A DNA stretch of 64,000 nt, from contig OZ244721.1 in NCBI GenBank assembly GCA_965219235.1, forward strand, positions 434,001 to 498,000, written 5' to 3'. The translations under genes and the position numbers were made by a program. Positions 51,401 through 58,679 of the stretch are shown one piece after another (the first letter of the stretch is position 1; the number at the start of each line of letters is the position of its first letter). The notes under the pieces were generated by a model. It searched no databases. It worked only from the letters and a program-made list of their open reading frames with translations, and had not been told where the DNA came from. The DNA comes from CBDHCC01 sp965219235. GTDB taxonomy: Bacteria; Pseudomonadota; Alphaproteobacteria; Sphingomonadales; Sphingomonadaceae.

Positions 51401-52566
51401 TGCTCGCCGGCTCGTTCGAGAGCGAGGGCGCGCGGCTGTCGAGCGCGGTGACCGGCACCACCATCCGCGACCTGGCCGCGTCCGGCCGCTTCGACGGCTC
51501 GCGCCTCGTCATCGACCGCTTCGCCGGCCGGACGGGAGCGGGGCGCGAGTCGGGGACGGTGGCGGGCACCGGCACGGTCGAACTGGCGCTCTCGCGCGGG
51601 ATCGGCTTCGACCTGTCGGTCCAGGCCGACGCGGCGGAGCTGATCGACCGCGACGACCTGGGCGCCACCGTCACCGGCCCGCTGCGCCTGCGGTCCGCCG
51701 GGCGCGGCGGGTCGATCGAGGGCGATGTGCGCCTGGTGCGCTCCCGTTTCCGCCTCGGCCGCGCCACCCGGGGCGAGCCGATCCCGGAGCTGAACGTCAC
51801 CGAGATCAACCGCCGCACCGCCGCGATCGCCGAGGACGCGCGCGCGGCCGCGCCCTGGACGCTCGCGATCCACGCGGACGCGCCCTCGCGCCTGGCGGTG
51901 ACCGGCCTGGGGCTCAACAGCGAGTGGAGCGCGGGGCTGACGCTCGGCGGCACACTGGCCGAGCCGCGCATCACCGGCGAGGCCGACCTGATCCGGGGCG
52001 AGGTCGACTTCGCCGGTCGCTCCTTCGAGCTCGATCGCGGCGCGATCCGCTTCGCCGGCCAGTCGCCCGTCAACCCGGCGCTCGACATCGTCGCGCACGC
52101 CGACGTGGACGATCTCGACGCCCAGATCCTGGTGCGGGGGCGCGGGCTTGCGCCGGAGATCTCCTTCTCCTCCAACCCCGCCCTGCCGGAGGACGAGCTG
52201 CTCTCGCGCCTGCTGTTCGGCGGTTCGATCACCGACCTGTCGGCGATCGAGGCGGTGCAGCTGGGCGCGGCGGTCGCCAGCCTGCAGGACGGGGGCAACG
52301 GCCTCAACCCGATCAACGCGCTGCGCGACGCCGCCGGCCTGGACCGCCTGCGCATCCTGCCCGCCGACGTGACGGAGGGGCGCGGCACCGCGATCGCGGC
52401 GGGCAAGTACCTGACGCGCCGCGCCTTCGTCGAGGTGGTGACCGACGGGCAGGGCTATTCCGCCACCCAGCTGGAATACCGCGTCTTCCGCTGGCTGTCG
52501 GTGCTGAGCACGCTCTCGACCGTGGGCCGGCAGTCGGCGGCGGTGCGGGTGTCGAAGGACTATTGA
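48418..52566 (+). CDS. tamB: Translocation and assembly module protein TamB (AsmA-like, DUF490)
   Basis: A 1382-residue protein with one N-terminal signal anchor (about 12-35, VALGVGALAVGAVVGLD), a very long repetitive beta-helix (repeating beta-strand units such as RLDGRIAFSGGGLTGTVGL), and the C-terminal DUF490/TamB domain with GEVDFAGRSFELDRGAIRFA and DVTEGRGTAIAAGKYLTRRA near the end. It spans the periplasm and meets TamA in the outer membrane; recent work also ties TamB-like proteins to lipid transport between membranes. GGAG is five bases before ATG 48418. Confidence 0.92.
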   Translation: MSTRTGAAARWTGRVALGVGALAVGAVVGLDTQPGHRLVIRQIEGLRPASGLRIAVGRIDGSLYNRTTLRDVRLSAANGVFLTVPEALLDWEPLDLLANRLTIHDLLAPAATVLRPPRFAPSRTPQPILPDLAITVDRLRVDRLTLAQGVAGPRRTGRVALKASAIGGRLVVNGAAALAEGGDRLTVRMDGRPDGDRFRLAATLFAPAGGAAATRLGLRGPSALAVTAAGRWTDWRGTAALVQPRATVADLALSAKGGLYRVSGTLDPSSRLSGRLARFVGRRVAVEGQGRWSAGTITGSARLGVPAGVVRATGGLDVAAQAFRDLRLRATIARPELLVPTARARDLRLDARLDGAIPRAAFQWRLTADSLKVDRALVTGLVATGTGRLSDPPFGTTMRARAASVTGVDEDLDRILRDVRLSGPLSLSAERLVASDLRLTAPDLVAKVGLRVDLRTGRYDAAVAAQLARFAIRGLGEVAVGGDLRLVPDGRGFRYSGPASVRFRRLDNPFLQSLAKGLPSATARIERGGDKIVRFAGLTLISPGLTLSGAGLRRPDGSFEFTGLGRSAEYGPITRLVLSGRPERPRAELTLAEPVGGVTAVELVLEPSATGYALAARGGSPLGPFTADGAVELTPGADTAVRLDRLAVAGTTGTGRVRLADGRLDGRIAFSGGGLTGTVGLSPVAGGQGVAIAATADNADLPRFGLTVGRGEATADLVLDHGLRSLSGSATGEAVRVGGVALDSVAATADIADGRGTVVASASGRAAGRFDLQARATVDGPTARIEGGGTAGGEALALTQPVTVTRRADGYEVTGLELTFGGGAARADAFVGPGVNTLAAELDQLPLRLFDLAIPDLGLGGTVSGTARYGPASTGGAPEGALELTVAGLTRSTIARSSAPLDLAVAARLGGAMAGLRAVAGDDSGAVLGRAQMSLTGVPDRGSLAERLTAAPLRAQLRYNGPAGTLWRLGGVDLFDLTGPVAIGADVGGTLDDPVLAGSFESEGARLSSAVTGTTIRDLAASGRFDGSRLVIDRFAGRTGAGRESGTVAGTGTVELALSRGIGFDLSVQADAAELIDRDDLGATVTGPLRLRSAGRGGSIEGDVRLVRSRFRLGRATRGEPIPELNVTEINRRTAAIAEDARAAAPWTLAIHADAPSRLAVTGLGLNSEWSAGLTLGGTLAEPRITGEADLIRGEVDFAGRSFELDRGAIRFAGQSPVNPALDIVAHADVDDLDAQILVRGRGLAPEISFSSNPALPEDELLSRLLFGGSITDLSAIEAVQLGAAVASLQDGGNGLNPINALRDAAGLDRLRILPADVTEGRGTAIAAGKYLTRRAFVEVVTDGQGYSATQLEYRVFRWLSVLSTLSTVGRQSAAVRVSKDY

Positions 52567-52605
52567 GGGCGGCTTGAGCCTGATGATATTGGCTTGGTTC
52601 AAAGA

Positions 52606-52710
52606 CCGCTCAGCCTGAGCTTGTCGAAGGCGGGGTTCCAGCCAAGGATCGACTCTGGAACTTGGGCCTCCCACGCCCACCCGGCCTTCGACAAGCTCAG
52701 GCTGAGCGGG
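52606..52710. repeat. Palindromic repeat, family E (copy 3)
   Basis: The cleanest copy of the family: CCGCTCAGCCTGAGCTTGTC(GAAGGC) and its inverted right arm (CGGCCTTCG)ACAAGCTCAGGCTGAGCGG. It follows tamB by 40 bp and may be its terminator. Confidence 0.87.
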
Positions 52711-52771
52711 TCAGGGCAAACTCGTCATGCTCTAAGTTTACAAAGTTGACGAAAGTGTAGGCTGTTTTGCG

Positions 52772-52816
52772 AAAAGGGGGGCGTTCCGGCGAAACTGCCC
52801 GGCAGGTCGGAACCCC
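52772..52816 (-). terminator. Terminator-like hairpin directly downstream of a leftward promoter
   Basis: On the minus strand GGGGTTCCG pairs with CGGAACGCCCC (one bulged G) around an inner CTGC/GCAG stem, and the stem is followed by CC then TTTT. This fits an intrinsic terminator with a short U-run. It lies about 3-50 bases after the start point predicted from the promoter at 52826-52854, so the product would be an RNA of only some 50 bases. Confidence 0.4.
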
Positions 52817-52825
52817 GGCATCGTT

Positions 52826-52854
52826 ACTTTAACCCAATTGGATTGATTTGTCAA
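52826..52854 (-). promoter_or_regulatory. Sigma-70-like promoter pointing left (-35 TTGACA, 17 bp, -10 TAAAGT)
   Basis: Minus-strand -35 TTGACA is at 52854-52849 and -10 TAAAGT at 52831-52826, with an optimal 17-bp spacer, in an unusually AT-rich part of the 385-bp tamB-hydrolase gap (52567-52951). No minus-strand gene follows; it would transcribe a short RNA, then run antisense towards tamB. Besides this, the E3 repeat and the hairpin, I see nothing else in the gap except the promoter region expected for the gene at 52952. Confidence 0.45.
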
Positions 52855-52951
52855 GAGTAAACCAAGCCAATCCGTAAGCTGCCACCACCCGCCTTTACCC
52901 CTCGCGCCGAACGCCTATGGTCGGCGATCGGAAATCAGCGGGGGACGGGCG

Positions 52952-53833
52952 ATGTGCGAGCGTGACACTCTGGCCGAGTGGGGTCGGGCGGGCCGGCACG
53001 ACTGGTCGCTCAACCGGCGCGAGTTCGCGGCGATGGGCGCGCTCGGGGTCCTGGGCGCCTGCGCCACGGGAGCGGGGATGGAGGCGAGCGGAGCCCTGGC
53101 CGAGGACACCGTGCGGATCACCACCCCCGACGGCGTCATGGACGCCTTCTTCGTGCGGCCGGCCACCGGCAGCCACCCGGCGATCCTCACCTGGCCCGAC
53201 ATCGCGGGGCTGCGCGACGCGTTCAAGGTGATGGCGCGCCGGTTGGCGGGGCAGGGCCATGCGGTGCTGGTCGCCAACCCCTATTACCGCACCGGCCCGG
53301 CCCCGATGTTCGCCGACTTCGCGGCGTTCCAGGCGAATGACGGCTTCGCCAAGGCGGGCGAGATGCGCAAGCTCCTCACCCCGGAGGCCGTCATGCGCGA
53401 CGCGACGGCGGCGATCGGCTGGCTCGACGCGCGGCGCGAGGTCGACACCGCCACGGGCGTGGGCACCAACGGCTACTGCATGGGCGGGCCGTTCACCGTC
53501 TACACGGCGGCCGCGGTCCCGGCCCGGGTGCGCGCGGCGGCCTCGCTGCACGGCGGCGGGCTGGTGAAAATGGACGATCCGCAGAGCCCCCACAACCTGC
53601 TGTCCCGGACGCGCGCGAGCACCCTGTTCGCCATCGGCCAGAACGACGACGCGAAGGAGCCGAATGTGAAGACCGTGCTGCGCCAGGCGGCGGCGGCGGC
53701 GAACGTGCCCGCGGAGGTGGAGGTCTACCCCGCCGACCACGGCTGGACGGTGCTCGACAGCCCCTCCTACGACAAAGCGGCCGCCGAACGCGCGTGGGAG
53801 CGGATGAGCGCGCTGTTCAGACAGGCGCTGTAA
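52952..53833 (+). CDS. Dienelactone hydrolase family protein (secreted or lipid-anchored)
   Basis: Alpha/beta hydrolase of the DLH family, 293 residues. The nucleophile Cys is in GTNGYCMGGPFT, the His in YPADHGWTVLD, and the Asp in the FAIGQNDDAKE strand. Unlike classical cytoplasmic DLH, it has an N-terminal leader with twin Arg-22/23 (SLNRREF) and LGAC around residues 34-37, consistent with Tat export and perhaps lipidation. Substrate unknown; not next to catechol genes. Confidence 0.88.
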   Translation: MCERDTLAEWGRAGRHDWSLNRREFAAMGALGVLGACATGAGMEASGALAEDTVRITTPDGVMDAFFVRPATGSHPAILTWPDIAGLRDAFKVMARRLAGQGHAVLVANPYYRTGPAPMFADFAAFQANDGFAKAGEMRKLLTPEAVMRDATAAIGWLDARREVDTATGVGTNGYCMGGPFTVYTAAAVPARVRAAASLHGGGLVKMDDPQSPHNLLSRTRASTLFAIGQNDDAKEPNVKTVLRQAAAAANVPAEVEVYPADHGWTVLDSPSYDKAAAERAWERMSALFRQAL

Positions 53834-53870
53834 AACCCTCCGACCTCCGGTGGCTCGTGCTCCTTCCGGT

Positions 53871-54905
53871 TCAGCGGATCGGCTCCACCACCTCGCCCTG
53901 GAAGTCCCGGCAGAGGGCCGCCTCCAGAACGGCACCGGGCGGGCAGTCCGCCGGGTCGGTCACGGGACGCGGCGGCGGGATCGCAGGCAGTAGGCCGCCC
54001 ATCGCACCCGGGTCCCGGTAGTCCGAGCCCGCTCCGGGCCGGACACGCGGCCCCGGTGCCAGCAGGACCGTCCGCCGCCCCGCCGGACGGCAGCGGGCGG
54101 GGATCGGGTCGAGGAGAGCGTCGGCCAGATCCGGGAGCGGCCGATCCACCTCGCCGATCGTCCGCCCGCCACCCTCCACCCGGTCGCCCGGTCTGGCGGC
54201 GACGGTCGTGCGATAGCGCTCGCCCGCGATCCGCAGCGTCACCGAACCGTCGTCCTCGAAGCCGGCCTCGCTCCCGATGGGAAGCACGAGCAGCCGGTCG
54301 TCCAGCATCAGGCACTGGTCGCGCACCGCGATCGTACCCGAGACCGGCGCGAGGTTCGCCACGACGCGGCCTGACTGCATGGGCACGTACAGCCTCTCGG
54401 CGAAGCGGGACGGCGGCGTGACCTTGCTGACGGACATGAGCACCGCGCCGGCTCTCGCGCGGCAGCGCTGGGGGATCGGTTCGCGCAGGCCGCCGAACCG
54501 GTCGTCCGCCGTCGCCAGATCGTAGAAGCCGCCGCCGCCCGTCAGTCCGTCCCCCTCGCTCACCCGTCGCTTTGGATCGCCATCCATGAGCACCACCGGC
54601 TGCCCACGCCTGTCGAGAACCGCCCGGGTGCCCGCACCGAGGATGAGCAGGTCGTCGCCCAGCATCGCGCAGCCGTCGTCCCAGCGCAGACGACCCTGGA
54701 TAAGCGCCTGGGGCCACATGCCGAGCGGCTTGGCCAGCGCGCCGACGTAGGGCGGCGCACCACCGAGGGGGGCGTCGGCGTGCGCGTCTGAGATTTCGGC
54801 TTGGCCAGCGGGGGCCTGCTCTGGAGACGCGGGCACGCAGGCGGCGAGCAGGGCGGTGGCGGCCAGGCCCATCCAGCGCAACCCGCTGCGAGGCGGCCGG
54901 GTCAT
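53871..54905 (-). CDS. Predicted lipoprotein with an internal duplication, unknown function
   Basis: A 344-residue protein. The lipoprotein signal ends at Cys-23 (LLAAC). ATG 54905 is chosen over GTG 54920 because GGGAG lies 8 bases upstream of it. Two similar units follow: unit 1 (about 70-155) and unit 2 (about 180-280), each with a GDDLLIL / DDRLLVLP strand, a Gly-rich loop (GGGGFYDL / GGGRTIGEV) and an end motif with EPIPQRC / LDPIPARC, so one Cys is conserved in each. I do not recognise the domain. A Pro-rich tail follows. Confidence 0.78.
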   Translation of the reverse strand: MTRPPRSGLRWMGLAATALLAACVPASPEQAPAGQAEISDAHADAPLGGAPPYVGALAKPLGMWPQALIQGRLRWDDGCAMLGDDLLILGAGTRAVLDRRGQPVVLMDGDPKRRVSEGDGLTGGGGFYDLATADDRFGGLREPIPQRCRARAGAVLMSVSKVTPPSRFAERLYVPMQSGRVVANLAPVSGTIAVRDQCLMLDDRLLVLPIGSEAGFEDDGSVTLRIAGERYRTTVAARPGDRVEGGGRTIGEVDRPLPDLADALLDPIPARCRPAGRRTVLLAPGPRVRPGAGSDYRDPGAMGGLLPAIPPPRPVTDPADCPPGAVLEAALCRDFQGEVVEPIR

Positions 54906-54930
54906 CTCCGCCACTCCCACCCTGGCCCAC

Positions 54931-56343
54931 TCAGCCCGAATAGTACATCTCGAACTCCACCGGGCTGGGCGTGGTCTCCCAGCGATCCACCTCGGCCCAT
55001 TTCAGCTCGGCATAGGCGTCGATCTGGTCCTTGGTGAACACGTCGCCCTTCAACAGGAAGGCGTGGTCGGCCTCCAGGCTCTCCAGCGCCTCGCGCAGGC
55101 TGCCGCAGACCGTGGGCACGTCGGCCAGTTCCTCGGGCGGCAGGTCGTAGAGGTTCTTGTCCATCGCCTCGCCCGGGTGCAGCCGGTTGGCGATGCCGTC
55201 GAGCCCCGCCATCACCAGCGCCGCATAGGCGAGATAGGGGTTCGCCAGCGCGTCGGGAAAGCGCACCTCGACGCGCTTCGACTTCTCGCCCGTGCCGTAG
55301 GGGATGCGGCAGGACGCCGAACGGTTGCGCGACGAATAGGCTAGCAGCACCGGGGCCTCGTAGCCCGGCACGAGCCGCTTGTAGCTGTTGGTGGACGGGT
55401 TGGTGAAGGCGTTCAATGCCTTGGCGTGCCGGATGATGCCGCCGATGAAATAGAGGCAGTTGTCGCTCAACCCCGCATAGCCGTTGCCGGCGAAGGTCGG
55501 GTTGCCGTCCTTCCAGATCGACAGGTGGGTGTGCATCCCCGACCCGTTGTCGCCCTTGATCGGCTTGGGCATGAAGGTCGCCGTCTTGCCATAGGCCTGG
55601 GCGATCATGTGGACGACGTATTTGTAGACCTGCATCCGGTCGGCGGTCTCGACCATGGTCGAGAAGATCATGCCGAGTTCGTGCTGGGCGGGGGCGACCT
55701 CGTGATGGTGCTTGTCCATCGGCAGGCCCATTTCCAGCATGGTCGCCACCATCTCGCCCCGGATGTCGACGGCCGAGTCGACCGGGGCGACGGGGAAGTA
55801 GCCACCCTTCTTGGCCGGCCGGTGGGCCATGTTGCCGGTCTCGTAGGTGCGGCCGGAATTGGTCGGCAGCTCGATGTCGTCCACCGCGAACATCGACGTG
55901 TTGTAGCCGTCGGCGAAGCGCACATCGTCGAACAGGAAGAACTCCGCCTCCGGCCCGATATAGATCGTGTCGCCCGCACCCGTGGTTTTCAGATAGGCCT
56001 CCGCCCGCTTGGCGGTCGAGCGCGGATCGCGGGCATAGAGGTCGCCGGTGCCCGGCTCCACGATGTCGCAGAACACGATCAGCATGGGGGTGGCGGAGAA
56101 GGGGTCGGTGTAGACCGCGTCCAGGTCCGGGCGCAGCACCATGTCGGACTCGTTGATCGCCTTCCATCCCTGGATGGACGAGCCGTCGAACATCAGGCCG
56201 TCCTCGAAGGCGTCCTCGTCCATGACCGCGGCGGTCATGGTCAAATGCTGCCACTGGCCCTTGGGGTCGGTGAAGCGCAGATCGACCCACTCGATCTCCT
56301 CCTCCTTCATGCGGGCGAGAATGCTGTCGACGGTGTTGGCCAT
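54931..56343 (-). CDS. glnA: Glutamine synthetase, type I
   Basis: Main ammonium-assimilating enzyme. It has 470 residues, the size of GSI-beta. Active-site signatures are DGSSIQGWKAINESDMVL (N-terminal, with the flexible Asp loop), the metal-binding EVAPAQHELG, and the NPYLAYAALVMAG C-terminal segment; the adenylylation Tyr is in KNLYDLPPEE. It follows glnB on the same strand after about 180 bp that contain repeat C7, so PII and GS are probably coexpressed and GS activity is PII-controlled. Confidence 0.96.
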   Translation of the reverse strand: MANTVDSILARMKEEEIEWVDLRFTDPKGQWQHLTMTAAVMDEDAFEDGLMFDGSSIQGWKAINESDMVLRPDLDAVYTDPFSATPMLIVFCDIVEPGTGDLYARDPRSTAKRAEAYLKTTGAGDTIYIGPEAEFFLFDDVRFADGYNTSMFAVDDIELPTNSGRTYETGNMAHRPAKKGGYFPVAPVDSAVDIRGEMVATMLEMGLPMDKHHHEVAPAQHELGMIFSTMVETADRMQVYKYVVHMIAQAYGKTATFMPKPIKGDNGSGMHTHLSIWKDGNPTFAGNGYAGLSDNCLYFIGGIIRHAKALNAFTNPSTNSYKRLVPGYEAPVLLAYSSRNRSASCRIPYGTGEKSKRVEVRFPDALANPYLAYAALVMAGLDGIANRLHPGEAMDKNLYDLPPEELADVPTVCGSLREALESLEADHAFLLKGDVFTKDQIDAYAELKWAEVDRWETTPSPVEFEMYYSG

Positions 56344-56378
56344 GGGTCGGGTTCCTTCGAGTGAGGGTTAGGTTAATT

Positions 56379-56513
56379 CCCTCTCCCGGCGGGAGAGGGA
56401 GGGACCTGCTCGGCGCAGCCGAGTGGGAGGGTGAGGGTGACAGGAGGGCGGGGCAGTCACCCTCACCCTTCCGCCGCTTGCGCGGCTCCCTCCCTCTCCC
56501 GCCGGGAGAGGGA
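56379..56513. repeat. Palindromic repeat, family C (copy 7), between glnB and glnA
   Basis: Left hairpin CCCTCTCCCGGCGGGAGAGG and right hairpin CCCTCTCCCGCCGGGAGAGG around a core with GTGAGGGTGAC ... GTCACCCTCACCCTTCC, which itself is an inverted pair. Hairpin loops are shorter than in other C copies. Confidence 0.83.
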
Positions 56514-56521
56514 GCTTGACT

Positions 56522-56860
56522 CTACAGCGCATCCGAGTCCCGCTCGTCCGTGCGGATGCGCAGCGCGCTTTCGACCGGCAGAACGAAGATCTTGCCGTCG
56601 CCGATCCGGCCCGTCCTAGCCGCCGCCGCGATCGCTTCGACCACCCGAGACGCCAGGCCGTCGTCGACCACCACCTCCAGCTTCACCTTGGGCAGGAAGT
56701 CGACGATGTACTCCGCGCCGCGATAGAGTTCGGTGTGGCCCTTCTGCCGGCCGAAGCCCTTGGCCTCCGTCACCGTGATGCCCGACACGCCGACCTCGTG
56801 CAGCGCCTCCTTCACGTCGTCGAGCTTGAAGGGCTTGATGATCGCCTCGACCTTCTTCAC
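56522..56860 (-). CDS. glnB: Nitrogen regulatory protein PII
   Basis: A 112-residue trimeric signal protein that reports glutamine and 2-oxoglutarate status. The N-terminus MKKVEAIIKPFKLDDVKEAL and the T-loop GRQKGHTELYRGAEYIVDF with uridylylation site Tyr-51 are diagnostic. The start GTG 56860 overlaps the stop of the PQQ-fold lipoprotein gene by 4 bases (GTGA). Its regulation may involve the tandem palindromes at 56923-56970, inside the upstream gene. Confidence 0.95.
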   Translation of the reverse strand: MKKVEAIIKPFKLDDVKEALHEVGVSGITVTEAKGFGRQKGHTELYRGAEYIVDFLPKVKLEVVVDDGLASRVVEAIAAAARTGRIGDGKIFVLPVESALRIRTDERDSDAL

Positions 56861-58581
56861 CGCCGTTCCCCCGCTGATGCCGGCTGAGTGTCGGGCGGAG
56901 GGGCGGGCCACGTCAAGGCACTTTGTTGCGCCGCAACAGGGCCGGCTTGTTGCGCCGCAACAGGGCCGGCCGTGAGCACGACCAGCCGAAGCGGCCGACC
57001 GTCGCCTCCCACCACAGCCGCCAGCCGCTGCACGCCCGCCACCAGGAAGGAGGAGGGCGCGGTGGCGACCGGGCCGCCCGCCGGCATCGCCCACACCGCG
57101 CGCCCGTCGGCGACCGCATAGGCGGTCAGCCGGCCGCCGGGCGAGCCCTGGAACACCAGCCCGCCGGCGGTCGCCAGCGTGCCGCCGCCGGGCCGTGCCC
57201 GCGCCAGGCTCCAGCGGGTCTCGCCCGTGCGCGGGTCGAGCGCCAGGAGGGCGGGCGTGCCGCCCTCGCCCTCGCCCGCCAGCCCCGGAACGAACAGCAG
57301 CCCCGCGTCCGGCGAGTAGCTGACCGCCGACCGCACGTCGCGTGGCGCCATCGGGGCCGGCGAGCCGCCCTCCGCGATCGGCGCGCCCGCCGCCAGGGGT
57401 CGCCAGCCGAGCAGCGCGCCGTCCGCGAGGTCCACGATCGCCAGCTCGCCGGCGCCGGTCACCTGCATCGCCACCACGCGCCCGCCGTCCGTGCCCGGCA
57501 GCTCGGCGAGCAGGAAGGGGCGGTCCGCGCCGCTGGCGCCGGGCAGCTGGCGGTGCCAGGCGAACTCGCCCGTGCGCGCGTCGAGCGCGATCACGGAGCG
57601 GCTGAACAGGCGCGCGGGCGCCAGGCCGTCCGCGCCGTCGCCCGGCTGGTTGGCATCGCCGGTGCCGATCAGCAGCCGTTCGCCCGTGGGATCGTAGGCC
57701 AGGCTGACCACCGCCGCGCCCGGCCGCGGCACCCGCCCCGCCCCTTCCGCCGGCGCGGGGCGGGTGCCGGGCAGGGTGGGTGCCGCCGGCTGCGCCCAGG
57801 TGGCGGCGATCTGCGCCAGCGCGGCGTCGCTCACCGCCTGGTCGGGCCGGGCGGACCCCGACGGTGCGGTCCAGAAGCGCCAGCGCTCCGACCCGTCGTT
57901 GTAGTCGTAGGCGACGACCGATCCGCGCCCGGCGCGCGAGGCGCCGACGAACACCAGGTTGCCGGCCACCAGCGGCGCGCTGGTGATCGCCTCGTCCCGG
58001 CCGACCGCGTGGTTCCACAGCAGCCGGCCGGTCTTGGCGTCGAAGGAGGCGAGTCGACCGCCGGCGCGGGCGACGAACAGCCGCCCCTTCCACAGCGCCG
58101 CGCCGACCGGGGGGGCGGGCTCGGACCCGGCGTCCGCCGCCTCCGCCTTCGCCTCCGGATCGGCGCGCCACAGGGCCTCGCCCGAGCGCGCGTCGAAGGC
58201 GCGCACCCAGCCGCCCGCGCCGGTGGCGTAGAGCACCTCGCCCGCCACGATCGGGGTGGCGACCGGATCGGCCAGCGGCGCGTCGCCCGCCCCCTCCAAC
58301 GGCGCGGTCCAGGCGAGCGTCAGATTGCGAGCGCTGTCGGGTGTGAGCTGGCTCAGCGGACTGAACCGCTGCTGGGCGTAGTTGAAGCCGGTCGCCGGCC
58401 AGTCGGTCAGCGACCGGCCCATCGCGAGCCGCTCCCCGTCCACCCTGATCGCGCCGACATCGGGCGCGGTGCCGGTGGTGACGGCGTCCACCACGTTAGC
58501 GGTCACGGTCTCCGCGGCGCGCTCGACCGAGCAACCGGCGAGGAGGAGCGGGAGGAGAGGAAGACTGAGGCGCGCGATCAC
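56857..58581 (-). CDS. PQQ-binding-like beta-propeller lipoprotein (quinoprotein dehydrogenase-like)
   Basis: A 574-residue protein with lipoprotein signal (Cys-17, LLLAGC) and repeated beta-propeller blades of the PQQ type (VRAFDARSGEALWRA, LASFDAKTGRLLWNH, VIALDARTGEFAWH, LLALDPRTGETRWS). The first blade (FNYAQQRFSPLSQLTPDSARNL) is typical of quinoprotein alcohol dehydrogenases, but the calcium and PQQ-contacting residues are not clear to me, so PQQ may not be bound. Its last 37 residues are unlike the family: they contain an 8-residue unit AGPVAAQQ twice, encoded by the tandem 24-bp repeat. Start is GTG 58581. Confidence 0.82.
   Translation of the reverse strand: MIARLSLPLLPLLLAGCSVERAAETVTANVVDAVTTGTAPDVGAIRVDGERLAMGRSLTDWPATGFNYAQQRFSPLSQLTPDSARNLTLAWTAPLEGAGDAPLADPVATPIVAGEVLYATGAGGWVRAFDARSGEALWRADPEAKAEAADAGSEPAPPVGAALWKGRLFVARAGGRLASFDAKTGRLLWNHAVGRDEAITSAPLVAGNLVFVGASRAGRGSVVAYDYNDGSERWRFWTAPSGSARPDQAVSDAALAQIAATWAQPAAPTLPGTRPAPAEGAGRVPRPGAAVVSLAYDPTGERLLIGTGDANQPGDGADGLAPARLFSRSVIALDARTGEFAWHRQLPGASGADRPFLLAELPGTDGGRVVAMQVTGAGELAIVDLADGALLGWRPLAAGAPIAEGGSPAPMAPRDVRSAVSYSPDAGLLFVPGLAGEGEGGTPALLALDPRTGETRWSLARARPGGGTLATAGGLVFQGSPGGRLTAYAVADGRAVWAMPAGGPVATAPSSFLVAGVQRLAAVVGGDGRPLRLVVLTAGPVAAQQAGPVAAQQSALTWPAPPPDTQPASAGERR
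56923..56970. promoter_or_regulatory. Two tandem copies of a 24-bp palindrome-containing unit upstream of glnB
   Basis: The 24-base unit, starting TTGTTGCGCCGCAACA and ending GGGCCGGC, is repeated exactly at 56923-56946 and 56947-56970. Each copy contains the dyad TGTTGC-GCC-GCAACA. They lie 63-110 bases upstream of the glnB start, a normal distance for activator sites, but inside the 3' end of the PQQ-fold gene, where they are read in frame (AGPVAAQQ twice). Confidence 0.5.
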
Positions 58582-58679
58582 GGGGCCATCTTGGCCAACA
58601 CGAGCGCGAAAGTCACCCCGGAAGCCTGTCCACCCGGCACTTCCCTCCTCCAGGCGAGCCCGGAGGAGGGGCGGTCGAC

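Noticed and set aside
48199..52680. A 1493-codon open frame antisense to tamB
   Set aside because: Composition is Arg/His/Gln-rich and low complexity, as expected from the third-position GC bias of the real gene on the other strand; no domain or ribosome site is visible.
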